NCBI GenBank assembly: GCA_003669585.1
Contig: QWOQ01000008.1
Location: 247,282-311,281 of the forward strand
Origin: Planctomycetota bacterium
GTDB lineage: Bacteria; Planctomycetota; Planctomycetia; Pirellulales; UBA1268
Length of the DNA: 64,000 bases
Direction: 5' to 3'
The translations under genes were made by a program, and so were the position numbers. Shown here piece by piece: positions 28,263 to 39,800 of the stretch (positions within the stretch are counted from its first letter, which is position 1; each line of letters begins with the position of its first letter). The notes beneath the pieces were generated by a model. The model had not been told where the DNA came from. It searched no databases and was given only the letters and a program-made list of their open reading frames with translations.

Positions 28263-30167
28263 ATGTTTCTCTGGTCCAAACGCCCTCGTCGCTGCCGGTT
28301 TCGTCGCAAAGAGGTGCGTTTGGCCTATGGTCCTGAGCCGTTGGCTTTGGAATGGCTTGAAGGTCGGCAGTTGATGGCGGCGGATCTGGCCGTCACGCTC
28401 ACCGATGCCCACGCCTACGTTCTTCAAAACACACAAGTTGAATACACGCTCACTGTACAAAATCTTGGCGATGCCATCGCCACTGCTGCCACGCTGACAA
28501 ACAGTTTCTCAAGTTCGACCTCTGGTGCTTCTGCCATCACTTCATCGACTTGGACTGCAGCCTATTCGGGTACGGCATCGAGTGGACCGCTACTCGGGTC
28601 TGGAAATATCAACAATAAAATTACGCTCGCACCCGGCGCCACCGCCACATTCACAATCGTCGCCACTGTGAGCGATTCTGCCGTTGGCACTCTGAAGAAC
28701 ACCGCAACTGCTACTTTTTTGACTGATCCCAACAGCGTCAACAACACAGCTTCGGATACAGATATTGTTGTTCCGCGATCGATCGCCGTGAGCCAGGCTG
28801 CGGGGGCTTTAGGATCGTCGCTCATTCAATTGGTCAGTCCAACAACCGGTGTTGCACTTGCACAGGCCTATGCTTTCGAGCCAAGCTATAAAGCAGGCGT
28901 ACAAGTGGTGATGGCTGATCTGAATGACGATGGAAAAAATGAGATTGTCTGCGCTGCAAGTTATGGCCGTGTTGCAGAGGTGGTCGTTTTCTCTCAGATT
29001 GTTTCATCCACCGGAAGCGTGACACTCCAAAAACTTCCCGGGTTCACATTTCAACCATTCGGTTCGTCTTATCGAAAGGGGCTTTCGCTTGCGGTAGGAG
29101 ATGTTAACGGCGACAAAAAGGCCGACTTGGCTGTGTCTCAGACAAGTGGCAAGGGTGCGGTGGTGATCCATCTTTCCACAGGCTCGTCGTGGGAAGCTAC
29201 TGCGTATCGCTCGTTTATTCCGTTTGCAACCGCTGGTTTTTCTTCCGGCTACAATGGTGGCTCAGGCGTTTTCCTTACTGATCTCGGGACGTTCTCCAGC
29301 GGTGCAACAGTCGCCTCCAGTGTTCTCGATGGCAGATGTGAACTTGGCGTTACCAGCGGTCCGACCGCCAGCCCGCGAATTGAAATCTACGATCCCTCCA
29401 CACGGGCGATGACGTTGATCGATACGGTCCAGCCATTGAACCAGTCGCTTCGTGGAGGCTTTTCCGTTGTGACCGCCCGGGTGGATAACGATTTGATTTC
29501 TGACTTTATCGTGTCGGAAGGTCGCGGGGGCACTTCTCGCGTTGAAATCTATAACGGCATTGTCGACAGCTCAAAAAACAATCCGGTGCTTTCACGATTC
29601 GCGGCCTTCAGTGATTTAGCCACTCGCAGTGCGCCGGTATTCGCAGCAGCAATCGATACAACCGGGGATGGCGTTGCCGACAGCATTGATGTTGTTCAGG
29701 GTGGGGCTAGCCGCGCATCTCTTCGACGCTATCTGGCAATTGCTGGAACGCTTCAACAAACAGTCGCGCCTCTTTCGGGTTCGCTGCATATTGCCGTCCC
29801 TGTATCTCGAATAACTTCTCCGCAGGACGTTCCCCCTGGAGCAGTTTTTATTGAAACAGCATCAGGCCTCAAATATCGAGATGTTTTTGTCGGCACTGGC
29901 GCGAGTCCTGCATCGAGTTCGGCCACGGTCACAGTAAATTACGAAGGTTGGCTGCTCAACGGCACTCGTTTTGATGGAAATAACGGCACGCAATTTGCGC
30001 TCAGTGGAGTGATCGCAGGCTGGACCGAGGGCGTGGCATCGATGAAAGTTGGTGGCATCCGACAGCTCATCATTAAGCCCAGTCTTGCTTACGGTGCGAC
30101 TGCGCGAACTGGCATTCCCGCCAACTCCACGCTTGTCTTCACTATCAAGCTAATCTCGACGCCCTAA
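28263..30167 (+). CDS. LEPR-XLL-type exported protein: DUF11, FG-GAP-like repeats and C-terminal FKBP domain
   Basis: Protein of 634 residues starting at ATG 28263. A basic N-terminus (WSKRPRRCRFRRKE) leads to LEWLEGRQLMA at 29-39, a LEPR-XLL-like planctomycete export motif. A DUF11-type beta domain (ADLAVTLTDAHAYVLQNTQV, AATLTNSF) spans about 41-165. FG-GAP/VCBS-like repeats follow (ADLNDDGKNEIVCA; GDVNGDKKADLAV) to about 520. The last 105 residues are an FKBP peptidyl-prolyl isomerase domain (VTVNYEGWLLNGTRFDGN; VGGIRQLIIKPSLAYG; IPANSTLVFTIKL). The repeat module is homologous to the C-terminus of the giant protein at 33.9 kb. An extracellular FKBP fused to a surface protein suggests a folding role at the cell surface. 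Confidence 0.82.
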   Translation: MFLWSKRPRRCRFRRKEVRLAYGPEPLALEWLEGRQLMAADLAVTLTDAHAYVLQNTQVEYTLTVQNLGDAIATAATLTNSFSSSTSGASAITSSTWTAAYSGTASSGPLLGSGNINNKITLAPGATATFTIVATVSDSAVGTLKNTATATFLTDPNSVNNTASDTDIVVPRSIAVSQAAGALGSSLIQLVSPTTGVALAQAYAFEPSYKAGVQVVMADLNDDGKNEIVCAASYGRVAEVVVFSQIVSSTGSVTLQKLPGFTFQPFGSSYRKGLSLAVGDVNGDKKADLAVSQTSGKGAVVIHLSTGSSWEATAYRSFIPFATAGFSSGYNGGSGVFLTDLGTFSSGATVASSVLDGRCELGVTSGPTASPRIEIYDPSTRAMTLIDTVQPLNQSLRGGFSVVTARVDNDLISDFIVSEGRGGTSRVEIYNGIVDSSKNNPVLSRFAAFSDLATRSAPVFAAAIDTTGDGVADSIDVVQGGASRASLRRYLAIAGTLQQTVAPLSGSLHIAVPVSRITSPQDVPPGAVFIETASGLKYRDVFVGTGASPASSSATVTVNYEGWLLNGTRFDGNNGTQFALSGVIAGWTEGVASMKVGGIRQLIIKPSLAYGATARTGIPANSTLVFTIKLISTP

Positions 30168-30237
30168 ATGATATTGGGGCCATCGTGCCGTTGTCATTTC
30201 GTCGCTTGATCGTCTGGAAGCCTTCTGATTCGGACCA

Positions 30238-31605
30238 TTACCACCTCGCCTCAAGCCCCAGATTGGCCCCGCCTAAGAAAACGTTGCCTGTGCCGAGCAG
30301 CCCAGTGCCGTCGGTACTACTGCTGCCACCCCCCGAAAAATCCCACTGATCGGGCGCCAACGCCACTCCCGTCAACCACATCAAATTATATCCCACACGA
30401 AGTCCCCACGTTTCATCGATGCGATAGATCGCGCTCATGTTCATGTCAACGATCATGCCCATGCCTAGCTGCCGCGTGTTCCGCGAAGTTCGAAATGGAT
30501 CGTCTGGCGCGAGCTGATTGTAAAATGATTGCGACTGGTACAGGGATGTCAGTGCGATTCCCGGCTTCATCCATCCTTCGAGCGCCCATCGCTGCCCCGC
30601 CAGCCGTCCACGCACGCCGAGTTGTGCGGCAAAGAGATTCGAACTTGTGTTTGCTGAATACGTGTTGGCTGCCGATGCACCCGGCTGCGTGAAACCCAAG
30701 ATGGCTGATTCTTCCAAGCCGGCCCAGCGAAACCCTGCGAGCCAGTCGACGTGCCCTGCATCGTAACCACGACAGCGTTGCCATGGGGCTTTCGAACTAC
30801 GATTATAGCCACCGTCATATGTATGAGACACAACATTGACTTCTGCTGACTGAATCGACGAGGAGTACATGGCGTCAGCAAGCGAAGCATCATTCAAGCC
30901 GCTCGCCGGAAGGCTTCCAAGATCACCCGGTGCCTGCAATGATCCTCCAACGCTTGCGATCTGGGGATTGGCATACATGCCATAAATACCAACATATCCC
31001 ACTTCCCATCCCAAATCGTCCGGTCCGTAGTTTCCGTAGAGCAGTCGTACTCCAGTTCCAATCGAAGGAGTCATTTCGCGAGTTGTCAACAACCCGACGT
31101 CAGTGGCTGAGCTATCGACCACAATCGGTCGGGCAACGTTGACATTGTTTCTTTGCAAAAATAGTGCGTCGAAGTTTGCATACTGCCTTGCATCCTGTCG
31201 GTACAATCGCGGAGACCTTGCATAATAATTCGTAAAAGGTTGAGCCGATTGCGAAACGATCGTTTCCCCCTCTTCGAGAAATTCAAACGACTCGGTCGTT
31301 TCGTCAACCTTGAGCTCGTCGATCGACAATGGTTGGTCGCTTGCATCACTGGCAGAACGGGCTTCTGGTTCTTCGGCAGATTCTGATTCCGATTTCTGAT
31401 GGCCTAGCCTCGCGGCTTCGTTGTCACTCTCTTCAATGGGCATTTCTTCGGGATCATCATCCTGCGCAATAACTCGCGGCACCTGCGCTGCTCGGACATT
31501 CTCTTTTGCCGTCGCCACGGATCCTAAAAAACTCAAAGCGAACGACATCAAAAGCGTCATGCTCGACAGACTTTTTTGAAACAATTTGTTTTTCATGCTG
31601 TTCAT
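30238..31605 (-). CDS. BBP7 family outer-membrane beta-barrel protein, copy 1
   Basis: Exported protein of about 455 residues from ATG 31605 (31596 also possible), with a leader (SMTLLMSFALSFLGSVATA). A Glu/Ser/Asp-rich spacer of about 100 residues follows, then the BBP7 barrel: ANFDALFLQRNN, GVRLLYGNYGPDDLGWEVGY, VDWLAGFRWAGLEE, TSSNLFAAQLGVRGRLAGQRW, WGLRVGYNLMWLTGVALAPDQW and a terminal LGLEARW. Ending on an aromatic residue is usual for outer-membrane barrels. BBP7 is largely confined to planctomycetes. The next gene upstream is a paralogue. A relic of a small coding region lies directly upstream in the same frame. Confidence 0.85.
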   Translation of the reverse strand: MNSMKNKLFQKSLSSMTLLMSFALSFLGSVATAKENVRAAQVPRVIAQDDDPEEMPIEESDNEAARLGHQKSESESAEEPEARSASDASDQPLSIDELKVDETTESFEFLEEGETIVSQSAQPFTNYYARSPRLYRQDARQYANFDALFLQRNNVNVARPIVVDSSATDVGLLTTREMTPSIGTGVRLLYGNYGPDDLGWEVGYVGIYGMYANPQIASVGGSLQAPGDLGSLPASGLNDASLADAMYSSSIQSAEVNVVSHTYDGGYNRSSKAPWQRCRGYDAGHVDWLAGFRWAGLEESAILGFTQPGASAANTYSANTSSNLFAAQLGVRGRLAGQRWALEGWMKPGIALTSLYQSQSFYNQLAPDDPFRTSRNTRQLGMGMIVDMNMSAIYRIDETWGLRVGYNLMWLTGVALAPDQWDFSGGGSSSTDGTGLLGTGNVFLGGANLGLEARW

Positions 31606-31870
31606 GCGTTTGATATATTCAGGAGACGGGGCAGTTGGAAACTCAGCTGATTCTTTGGCTATACAATTTTTTGTCAGCACGACCCGCACTGTGGGAGCGA
31701 CTGGTACAACCGGTTTCTTCGGCACCTCTGGCAGGGTGCATGAGGATCGTTTGAGTCGCCTGCCTGGACGGCTCTTCTGGTGATCGACGGCCTAGAATAA
31801 GGTGACTTTTCCGCCGGTTCTCTTTGAAACGTGCGGAAGATAGGTCGAGATTGACGATCCGGCATTCAAG
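31606..31870 (-). pseudogene. Frameshifted relic of the small coding region found upstream of BBP7 copy 2
   Basis: On the minus strand, SCTLPEVPKKPV (ending in TVRVVLTKN) aligns with SCTLQPLPKNPV (ending in VTVDLRFITKK) upstream of copy 2. Several codon differences are synonymous (TGC/TGT, ACC/ACT, CTG/TTG, GTT/GTG), which suggests selection on protein. Further upstream the match continues only in another frame (FQREPAEKSP against FIDGEPAMSS), after a stop, so the reading frame is broken. Limits are approximate. Confidence 0.45.
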
Positions 31871-32115
31871 AGAAGTCAGGCCCGATTTTCGTTTTTCTGC
31901 GAAACCTTGCCTGCGATGAGATGGAAAACGTGTAACATCGAGGCCGATTTTTACAGATTTTCTTCAAAGAGTCATTCGTTCTACGACAGCAATGTTTGAG
32001 AAGAACTCGGATTTTCGCAAGGGTTGCGCAAGGCTCATTCTTCAAACAACGCCAGAGAATCGAGAAGGTGCGAAGACGATTGTTTCACTTCTTTCAAAAA
32101 CAGATCGCAACAACA
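31871..32115. other. Spacer between the BBP7 repeat units
   Basis: About 245 bases between the relic upstream of copy 1 and the stop codon of copy 2. Overlapping short frames on the plus strand are not protein-like, and no terminator hairpin was found. Confidence 0.35.
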
Positions 32116-33375
32116 TTACCATCTCGCTTCAACGCCAAGATTGGCGCCATACAGAAACAATCCGCCGTCGTTGTTTATTGCCGTGACGGCCTCTGGGGTG
32201 CTGAAATTCCACTGGCTTGGTGCGAGAGCTACACCCGTCAGCCAGAGCATGTTGTATCCTGCACGAAGCCCCCATCTCTGATTTAATTTATAAATCGCTG
32301 TTATGTTCATGTCAGAAAATGTTCCAAGACCTGTTGCGTTCGACGAAGCACCATCTCTCAGAAGTACGCCAGGTGTCATCGTGTTGATAATTTCGTCCTG
32401 TGTTTGTGAAAGGCATACGCCAGCCAAGCCTGTCTTGAGCCAACCTTCGAATGCCCATCTTTGATATTCTTTTCTCGCACGCAAACCAATTTGCCCTCCG
32501 AAAAGATTTGAGCTTGTTCGCACTCGATATTCACTCGATTCTGACAGATCACAACAGGTTGACTGTAACGCAGCGTTTTCATTGAGGCCTGCCCATCTCA
32601 ATCCGCCAATCCAATCAATGCAGGTGCAGTGGTATCGCTGATTCCATGCCGACTCGGAGGACGGATTGCGATCTCCGCAGCATTCGTAAAAAAACAGGTT
32701 CGCTTCGGCCATGTTCAGCGTGGACGAGTAGGTTGACCGCATCAATTCGGCATCGTTGAAATTGTTGTTGATTCCATTACCAAGGTCTCCGGGAGCTCGC
32801 AGGTTTTCTGCTCCCGTGACTTGTTGACTGCCAAACATCCCGTATACACCGAGATAACCGATCTCCCAGCCAACATTATTTGGGCCGTACTTTCCGAAAA
32901 AAATTCGAGCGCCCATCGCGGTTGTACTCTGCATGCCCGAGGTCGAAAGCAATACATCATTTGTGTCCTGATCAAGAGCCAGTGGTTGATTGAGCGAATT
33001 ATTGTTTCGTTGAAGAAAAAGCAGGTCGAAAATGGCGTAATGCTTCCACGACGGGCAGCACATTTCCCTACACGTTGCTGTCACTTCTTGGATGTCCGAC
33101 AACTCTCGATCATCATTAACAATCATGTCATTTTGAACGAAAGATTCACGATTCTTTCGTGGCTGCGAAATCACTGACTCATTTTTGGGTTGAGATTCCT
33201 CAATCGTATTCCATGCTGACGGTTTATGACTATTTACAGCGAGTGCGGCGATCTCATCCGTCGGTAGATAGGTGAGCGTCTCTGGGTATAAACTGCTCAC
33301 ATCATCGGCAACAGCCAAGACACTTCCCGTAACGCACGCAATGCACATCGCAATGAAATATGCGCTTTTTATCAT
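32116..33375 (-). CDS. BBP7 family outer-membrane beta-barrel protein, copy 2
   Basis: Exported protein of 419 residues from ATG 33375, with a leader (AYFIAMCIACVTGSVLAVA). It aligns with copy 1 along the barrel: AIFDLLFLQRNN, GARIFFGKYGPNNVGWEIGY, IDWIGGLRWAGLNE, TSSNLFGGQIGLRARKEYQRW, WGLRAGYNMLWLTGVALAPSQW and terminal LGVEARW. It has several cysteines (EMCCPSW, YECCGDR, TCCDLS) absent from copy 1, so disulfides may stabilise its surface loops. The pair looks like an old tandem duplication, since identity is moderate. GAGAG is the only possible ribosome-binding site. Confidence 0.85.
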   Translation of the reverse strand: MIKSAYFIAMCIACVTGSVLAVADDVSSLYPETLTYLPTDEIAALAVNSHKPSAWNTIEESQPKNESVISQPRKNRESFVQNDMIVNDDRELSDIQEVTATCREMCCPSWKHYAIFDLLFLQRNNNSLNQPLALDQDTNDVLLSTSGMQSTTAMGARIFFGKYGPNNVGWEIGYLGVYGMFGSQQVTGAENLRAPGDLGNGINNNFNDAELMRSTYSSTLNMAEANLFFYECCGDRNPSSESAWNQRYHCTCIDWIGGLRWAGLNENAALQSTCCDLSESSEYRVRTSSNLFGGQIGLRARKEYQRWAFEGWLKTGLAGVCLSQTQDEIINTMTPGVLLRDGASSNATGLGTFSDMNITAIYKLNQRWGLRAGYNMLWLTGVALAPSQWNFSTPEAVTAINNDGGLFLYGANLGVEARW

Positions 33376-33667
33376 TAAAAAACTCTCGTTTTGAAACAAT
33401 CTCTTTTTTGGTGATGAATCGCAGATCAACCGTCACCGGCTGAATATTTGGAACCCAAAGTTCAATCCTCATCACCGGGTTCTTCGGCAGTGGTTGCAAA
33501 GTACATGAGAATCGTTGTAACTGGCGATAGACTCGGACTAAAAATTCGGATTGCGATGACATTGCCGGTTCGCCATCGATGAACGTCGGCGAGATACGTT
33601 GAGCGTAACAGTGAGTCCACGGTTCAAAATTGATTGCAAACAGGCCCCTGAAAAGCCGAGCCTTCAT
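33302..33667 (-). CDS. Hypothetical small protein upstream of BBP7 copy 2
   Basis: An open frame of 121 residues overlaps the 5' end of BBP7 copy 2 by 74 bases in another frame. Its central part (RQLQRFSCTLQPLPKNPV, VTVDLRFITKK) is conserved as a broken copy upstream of BBP7 copy 1, with synonymous codon changes. That supports a formerly or presently coding status. No domain, leader or ribosome-binding site is evident, and the conserved stretch could end before the overlap. It may be a small regulatory or chaperone peptide, or a decayed gene. Confidence 0.4.
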   Translation of the reverse strand: MKARLFRGLFAINFEPWTHCYAQRISPTFIDGEPAMSSQSEFLVRVYRQLQRFSCTLQPLPKNPVMRIELWVPNIQPVTVDLRFITKKEIVSKREFFNDKKRIFHCDVHCVRYGKCLGCCR

Positions 33668-33878
33668 CCATCAAAAAGAACGGTTTTCGAACGCAATTGC
33701 CAAAAAAAAGGTTTTTTTATGAAAATTGACTCATTTGAAATTCTCATGTACTTCTGTGTATAGCTTTCACAACTCCTGTGTCAGGAATACGAAATTTTTC
33801 CAGAACTCGATTGACGCCGTTTGAACGATTCCTCAGAAAAATTTTGCGTTTTATAAACGTCGCGTTTTCAAAATAAAC
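33668..33878. other. Upstream region of the giant DUF11 gene
   Basis: A divergent A/T-rich stretch. TTGACT at 33726 has no well-spaced -10 partner (TATAGC at 33759 is 27 bases away). It contains no gene. Confidence 0.35.
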
Positions 33879-36800
33879 ATGCTTTTTAAAAATCGCCGCA
33901 GAGGGCGGAGCCACATCGACCGTTCGGTTTCTCGTGAGAAACTAATTTTAGAGCAACTGGAGGCACGGCGGGCGCTGGCCATTACGACGCCGTTCACGGT
34001 GCGGTATCAGACCAACGACACCGGGGGCATCACATTCGCAGCCAACACGCTCATGACTGCGCCGGCCAGCGATCCGGCCGCCATCAATGCTCAAAACGGC
34101 ATCGGCAGCAAGGTGGCCAACAACGACTTCCTGATGACATATGTCGACGCCGATAGCGACTCGACTACGTTCAACTCCAGTCGGTCGGATCTGGTCATGC
34201 CGGCTGGATCCCAGGTGCTTTTTGCAGGTCTCTACTGGGGAGCTCGCACAAGCGGCACCACGCTCAATGCCGCCACGGCCCTGCGGCCCACCGTCAAGTT
34301 CATGACCCCGGGCGGGTTAGCGTATCAAACGCTCACCGGCTCGGTCATCGGCACCAACGGCAACGACTACCAGAGCTTTAAGGACGTAACAGGACTCGTG
34401 ACGGCCGCCGGCGACGGCACCTACACAGTAGCCAACGTGCAGGCCCGGAAAGATATCACAGACGTGTACGCCGGATGGTCGCTCGTCGTGGCCTATCGCG
34501 CACCGGGTGATCCCGCGAGAAATCTCACCATCTTTGATGGCTACGGCACCGTGGCGGCGAAGCCCGCGAGCGACTCCACCGTGAATATCCCCATTTCGGG
34601 ATTTAAGGCACCTACGGCGGGCTTGGTGAAGGCCACGCTGGGATTTATTGCCTATGAGGGCGACCTCAAGAAGACCGGAGACAGCGTCACATTTGACGGG
34701 CAGACGCTCTCGGATGCCGCCAACCCAGCCAGTGATTTCTTCAATAGCACGATCTCTAATCGCGGCGCACTGGTCTCCACAAAAGACCCCGACTATGTCA
34801 ATCAACTCGGCTACGATGCCGACCTGATCGCGGCCGATGGCATTATCAAAAACGGGGCCACGTCGGCCACGATCACGATGACAACCGGCGGCGAAACCTA
34901 TTATCCCGGCGTAGTGACCAGCGCCATCGATATTTTTGCCCCTGAGATTTTGGTCGTGAAGAGTGTCAAGGACGAGAATGGTGGTGAGGTGGTCGCTGGT
35001 GACGTGCTCACGTACACGATGGTCATCAACAACAGCCCCACTGCGCTTGACAGTGCGATCAACGTGCTTTTGAAAGATGCGATCCCGACCCACACGACCT
35101 ACAAGCCCAGCTCCCTGAACATCACATCCGGCGTGAATAGTGGCAGCAAAACCGACGCCTCTGACGGCGATCAGGCGGAGTTTTTCAGCGGCACAAGTGC
35201 CGTGCAGTTTCAACTCGGCACCGGTGCCGGTGGCTATGGCACCAGCGGCGGCAGGCTGACTCCCGGGCAGTCGACCACGGTCACATTTCAAGTGACGGTG
35301 AACGCCGGTATTGCACCACTGACGCTCATCGAAAATACGGCCAACGTCAGCTACACAGGGGCTATCTCCGGATTCCAACTCGAAGCCACCGGCTTTGCCG
35401 ATATCGCAACGCAGGGAGCTGCCGATCTGGCCGTCACAAAGACCGACGGGAAAACGCAATACGTACCCGGCACGACCACCACTTACACAATCGTCGTCAC
35501 CAACAACGGGCCGAGCAACGTCGTGGGCGCGAGTGTCATCGATACGTTTCCCAGCCAGATCGAGGGAGCCACGTGGACTGCCGTATACAGCGCGGGGTCG
35601 ACAGGCTCCGCCTCCGGCAGCGGCGACATCAATACGCCGGTCAATCTGCTCAGTGGAGGCACGGCCACGTTCACTGTCACAGCGCCTGTCCGCGCCGGAT
35701 CCTTTGGCAACCTTACAAACACGGTCACCGTTTCCAATCCCGCCGGCCTGCCCGATCCCGATCCGAGCAACAACTCGGCTACCGACACCGACACGTTCCT
35801 GAATCCGGGCAATCTGCGCCTCGACAAGAATGTGAATGACTTGAATGGCGGCTTCGTCGTGGCTGGTGACGTGCTCCGCTACAACATCGTCATCAACAGC
35901 GGCACGGGCGGCGTCGCCCCGTCGCTCCAGGAGGCGGCCGCCAACGTCATCCTCACCGACGCGGTGCCGGCCAATACGACGTTCAAGCCGGGATCGCTTC
36001 GCATCAGGCAAGGAGCCAATGCCGGAAGTAAGACCGACGCGGTCGATTCCGACCAGGGCGAGTGGATCAGCGGCACGAACACCGTGCAGTTTCAGTTGGG
36101 CACAGGTGCCGGCGCGGGCACCGGCACGCCCGTCGGCGGCACGCTGACAGCGGGAACCTACACGGAGGTCGAATTTGACGTGATCGTGGATGCCGGGATT
36201 CCCGACAGCACGGTGATTACGAACACGGCCGACGTGACGGCCACGGGAGCCACGTCGGGGCTGCCGCTCTCAGCGACCGACACGATCGGGATCGCCACGC
36301 CCCCGGCGGCCGATCTTTTCATCTCGAAGCGGGGCCAGACCAAATTCACACCCGGCGGTACGGTCCTCTACATCGTCACGGCAGGCAACAAGGGCCCGAC
36401 CGCGGTGACCGGGGCCACGGTCATCGACACGCTGCCCGCAGGCCTTTCTGGCGCGACCTGGACGGCGACCTACGCCGGCGGATCGACCGGGCCGACATCG
36501 GGAACGGGATCGATCAACGCCTTGGTCAACCTTGCCACGCTGGGAGTGGCAACATTCCGCATTACCGCGACGACCGATCCTAATTTCCCGCTCAACCAGA
36601 CGCTCACCAATACCGCCACGGTGACCGTTCCGGCAGGCATTCCTGACCCGAATCCTGACAACAATACCGTCACTGTGATAGGCACCCCCGCGGCGCTTAC
36701 CGATCTCTCTGTCACAAAGACTGACGGCCAGACGCAGTACGTGCCTGGAAAACCCGTCACCTACACGATCATGGTGACCAACGCCGGCCCGAGCTTCGCC

Positions 36801-39800
36801 TCGCAGGCGGCCGTCGACGACACGCTCGATCCGGCGATCATTTCCTCAGCCACCTGGACGGCCGTGTTCACGGGCACGGGCTCGACGGGCACCGCCTCGG
36901 GCACCGGCTCGATCAGTGAAAACATCGACCTGGCCGTCGGCGGCACCGCGGTCTACACGGTTATCGCCCAGACGCTGACCGGCGCAACCGGCTCGCTCAC
37001 CAACACGGCGACGGTCACCACGAGCGACCTCTCCAATGACCCCAATCCCGTCAACAACACCGCCACCGACACCGACACGCTGCTCCTGCCGGCCGAACTC
37101 GATATGTCGAAGGACGTGGTCGATCTCAACGGCGGTTTTGTAGTCTCTGGCGACACGCTTCGCTATACGATCGTGGTTACGAATCCTGCTGCACCTGCAG
37201 GAAGCAGTCGCGACACGGCGATCAACGTTCAGCTCAGCGACCTGATCCCGGCCCACACGACCTACGCCGGTAGCCTGAATTACTCCCAGGGAACGATCAC
37301 CGGCTCACAGGGCTCGGGGGTGACTGGCAGCCTCGGTACGCTCGCCCCGGGGGCCACGGCCACGGTCTCATTCAACGTCACCGTTAACACCGCCACGCCC
37401 GACTCGACGGCCATTCTCAACAATGCCTTTGCCACAGGTACCGGGCAGGTGGGTGGTCCAAGCCTGCAGGGGGAGGCTGGCGTGGCCGTGATCACGCCGC
37501 CGGGGGCCGACCTGGCAATCACGAAAACGGCGCCGGCCACATTCGTGCCGGGTCGTTCGCTGACCTACACGCTCGTCGTGAGTAACCTCGGCCCGAGCAC
37601 TTCCACCAATGCCCTCGTTCAGGACACGCTGCCGGCAGACGTCACAGGCGCCACCTGGACGGTGTCATACACAGGTGGTGGCACCGGTCCGGTGTCGGGC
37701 TCAGGCAACGTCAACGCCACGCTGACGAGTCTACCGGCCAACGCAACGGCCACGTTCACGATCACCGCCACCCCGGATTACAGGCTGGACACGCCGCTGG
37801 CGAACACGGCCACAGTCGCGGCGACCGACGGGCTGATCGATCCCGACCCAGACAACAACACCTCGACTGTGTCGAGCACACCCACGCCGGTGGCCGACCT
37901 GCAGATCGTGAAGACCGACGGCGTGACGAGCTACGTGCCTGGGCAGCAGCTCGTCTACACGATCACGGTCACCAATGCCGGCCCGAGTTTTGTGACCGGT
38001 GCCGTGGTGGCAGACGTTTTCGACAGTTCGATCATTACGTCGGCAACGTGGATAGCCACGATCACGCAGGGACAGGCTGACCTGCGTGGTCAGGTCCGCG
38101 GCACGGGATCCCTCAACCAGACGATCGACCTCGGGCCTGGTGGCACGGTGGTTTACACCGTCACTGCGATCACCAGTTCGGCAGCCACCGGGTTGCTCGT
38201 CAACACGGCAACGGTGGCTGCACCAGATGGCACCACCGATCCGAACCCGGCTAATAACACTTCCACCGATGTCGACACCATTCTTTTTCCGGCAAGTCTG
38301 ACGGTGGTAAAAAGCGTGAGCGATTTAAGCGCAGGGTTACTGGTGGCCGGCGACACGTTGCGGTACACAATCGTGGTGTCGAACTTGGCGGCAACTCTGC
38401 CCGCCGAGTCGGCCGCGAACGTCATTCTCAACGATCTCATACCTGCAAACACAACCTACAAGCCAGGCACTCTCAGGATCACCGTCGGTGCAAATGCCGG
38501 AGCAAAAACTGATGCAGTCGATGCCGATCAGGCGGAATTCATCGTTGGGAGCAACGGCGCCGTGCGGTTTCAACTCGGCACAGGCGCCGGTGCTGGCACG
38601 GGCACGCCAATTGGCGGCACGCTTTCCGCCAACCAATCGACCACCGTCACATTCGATGTGACTCTCAACGCCGGCACGCCCTCGGGAATCACGATCACCA
38701 ATACGGCCACGGCCACCGGCGCCACCAGCGGCGTGGCCCTATTGTCGAGTGGTTCGGTTGGAATCGGCACCGCCCAGTCGGCCGATCTGGCGATTGCAAA
38801 GGCCGCGCCAGCCACGTACACGCCCGGCAGCCCAATCGCTTATACGTTGGTTGTGAGTAACGCTGGTCCCAGCACAGCCACCAACGCGTGGGTGCAAGAC
38901 GTTCTGCCTGCAGGCTTGAGTGGGGCAACGTGGACGGCTGTCTTTGCCGGCGGTGCAACGGGCTCGGCGGTAAGTGGTTCTGGCAACGTCAATACTTTCG
39001 TCACGTTTCCTGTGGGCAGCACCGCGACATTCACACTCACGGCCACCGCCGCAGCCACGCTCGAAGGCGTGCTGGCCAACACGGCCACCGTGACTGCCAC
39101 CGATGGCAGGCCAGATCCAAATCCTGCCAACAACACGTCGACGCAATCGAGCACGGCCGCCCCCGTGGCCGATCTGTCGATCGTCAAGACCGATGGCCAG
39201 GCCACCTATACGCCGGGCCAACCCCTCACCTATACGATCACTCTGGCCAATGCCGGCCCGAGCTTTGTGCGGGGAGCCACGGTGGCCGATACGTTTGCGT
39301 CCGTTGTGACGGCAGCCAGTTGGACGGCTGTTTTTACCGGCACGAATTCGACGGGCGCGACTGCCGGCACCGGCAATCTGAACGAGTTAATCGATCTGGC
39401 TGTGGGGGGCACCGCAACGTACACCGTTGTGGCCCAGACGAGTGCCACAGCCACTGCGTCGCTGGTGAACACGGCCACGGTGGCAGCACCCGTCGGCACC
39501 ACTGATCCGAATCCTGCCAACAACACGTCCACCGATACCGATACCGTGCTCCTGGCCCCCAACCTCAAGGTCGTGAAGACGGTGACGGATCTCACTGGAG
39601 ACCCAAGCGTTGTGCAGGCTGGCGACACGCTGCGATACACGATTGTGATTTCAAACGCTGGCACGCTGCCCACCGACACAGTCACAAATATTTTCTTCAG
39701 CGACCCGCTTCCCACGAGCAGCCCAACGTCCAACAAAGTGACCTATGCGGGCAATCTCACATTCACTCAAGGCTCGCTTACGGGCAGCCAATTAAGCGGC

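Noticed and set aside
34317..36011. Long open frame of 564 residues on the minus strand inside the giant gene
   Set aside because: It is antisense to a well-supported coding repeat; G/C-ending codons create open antisense frames. It is rich in Arg, Gly and Val without any family motif.
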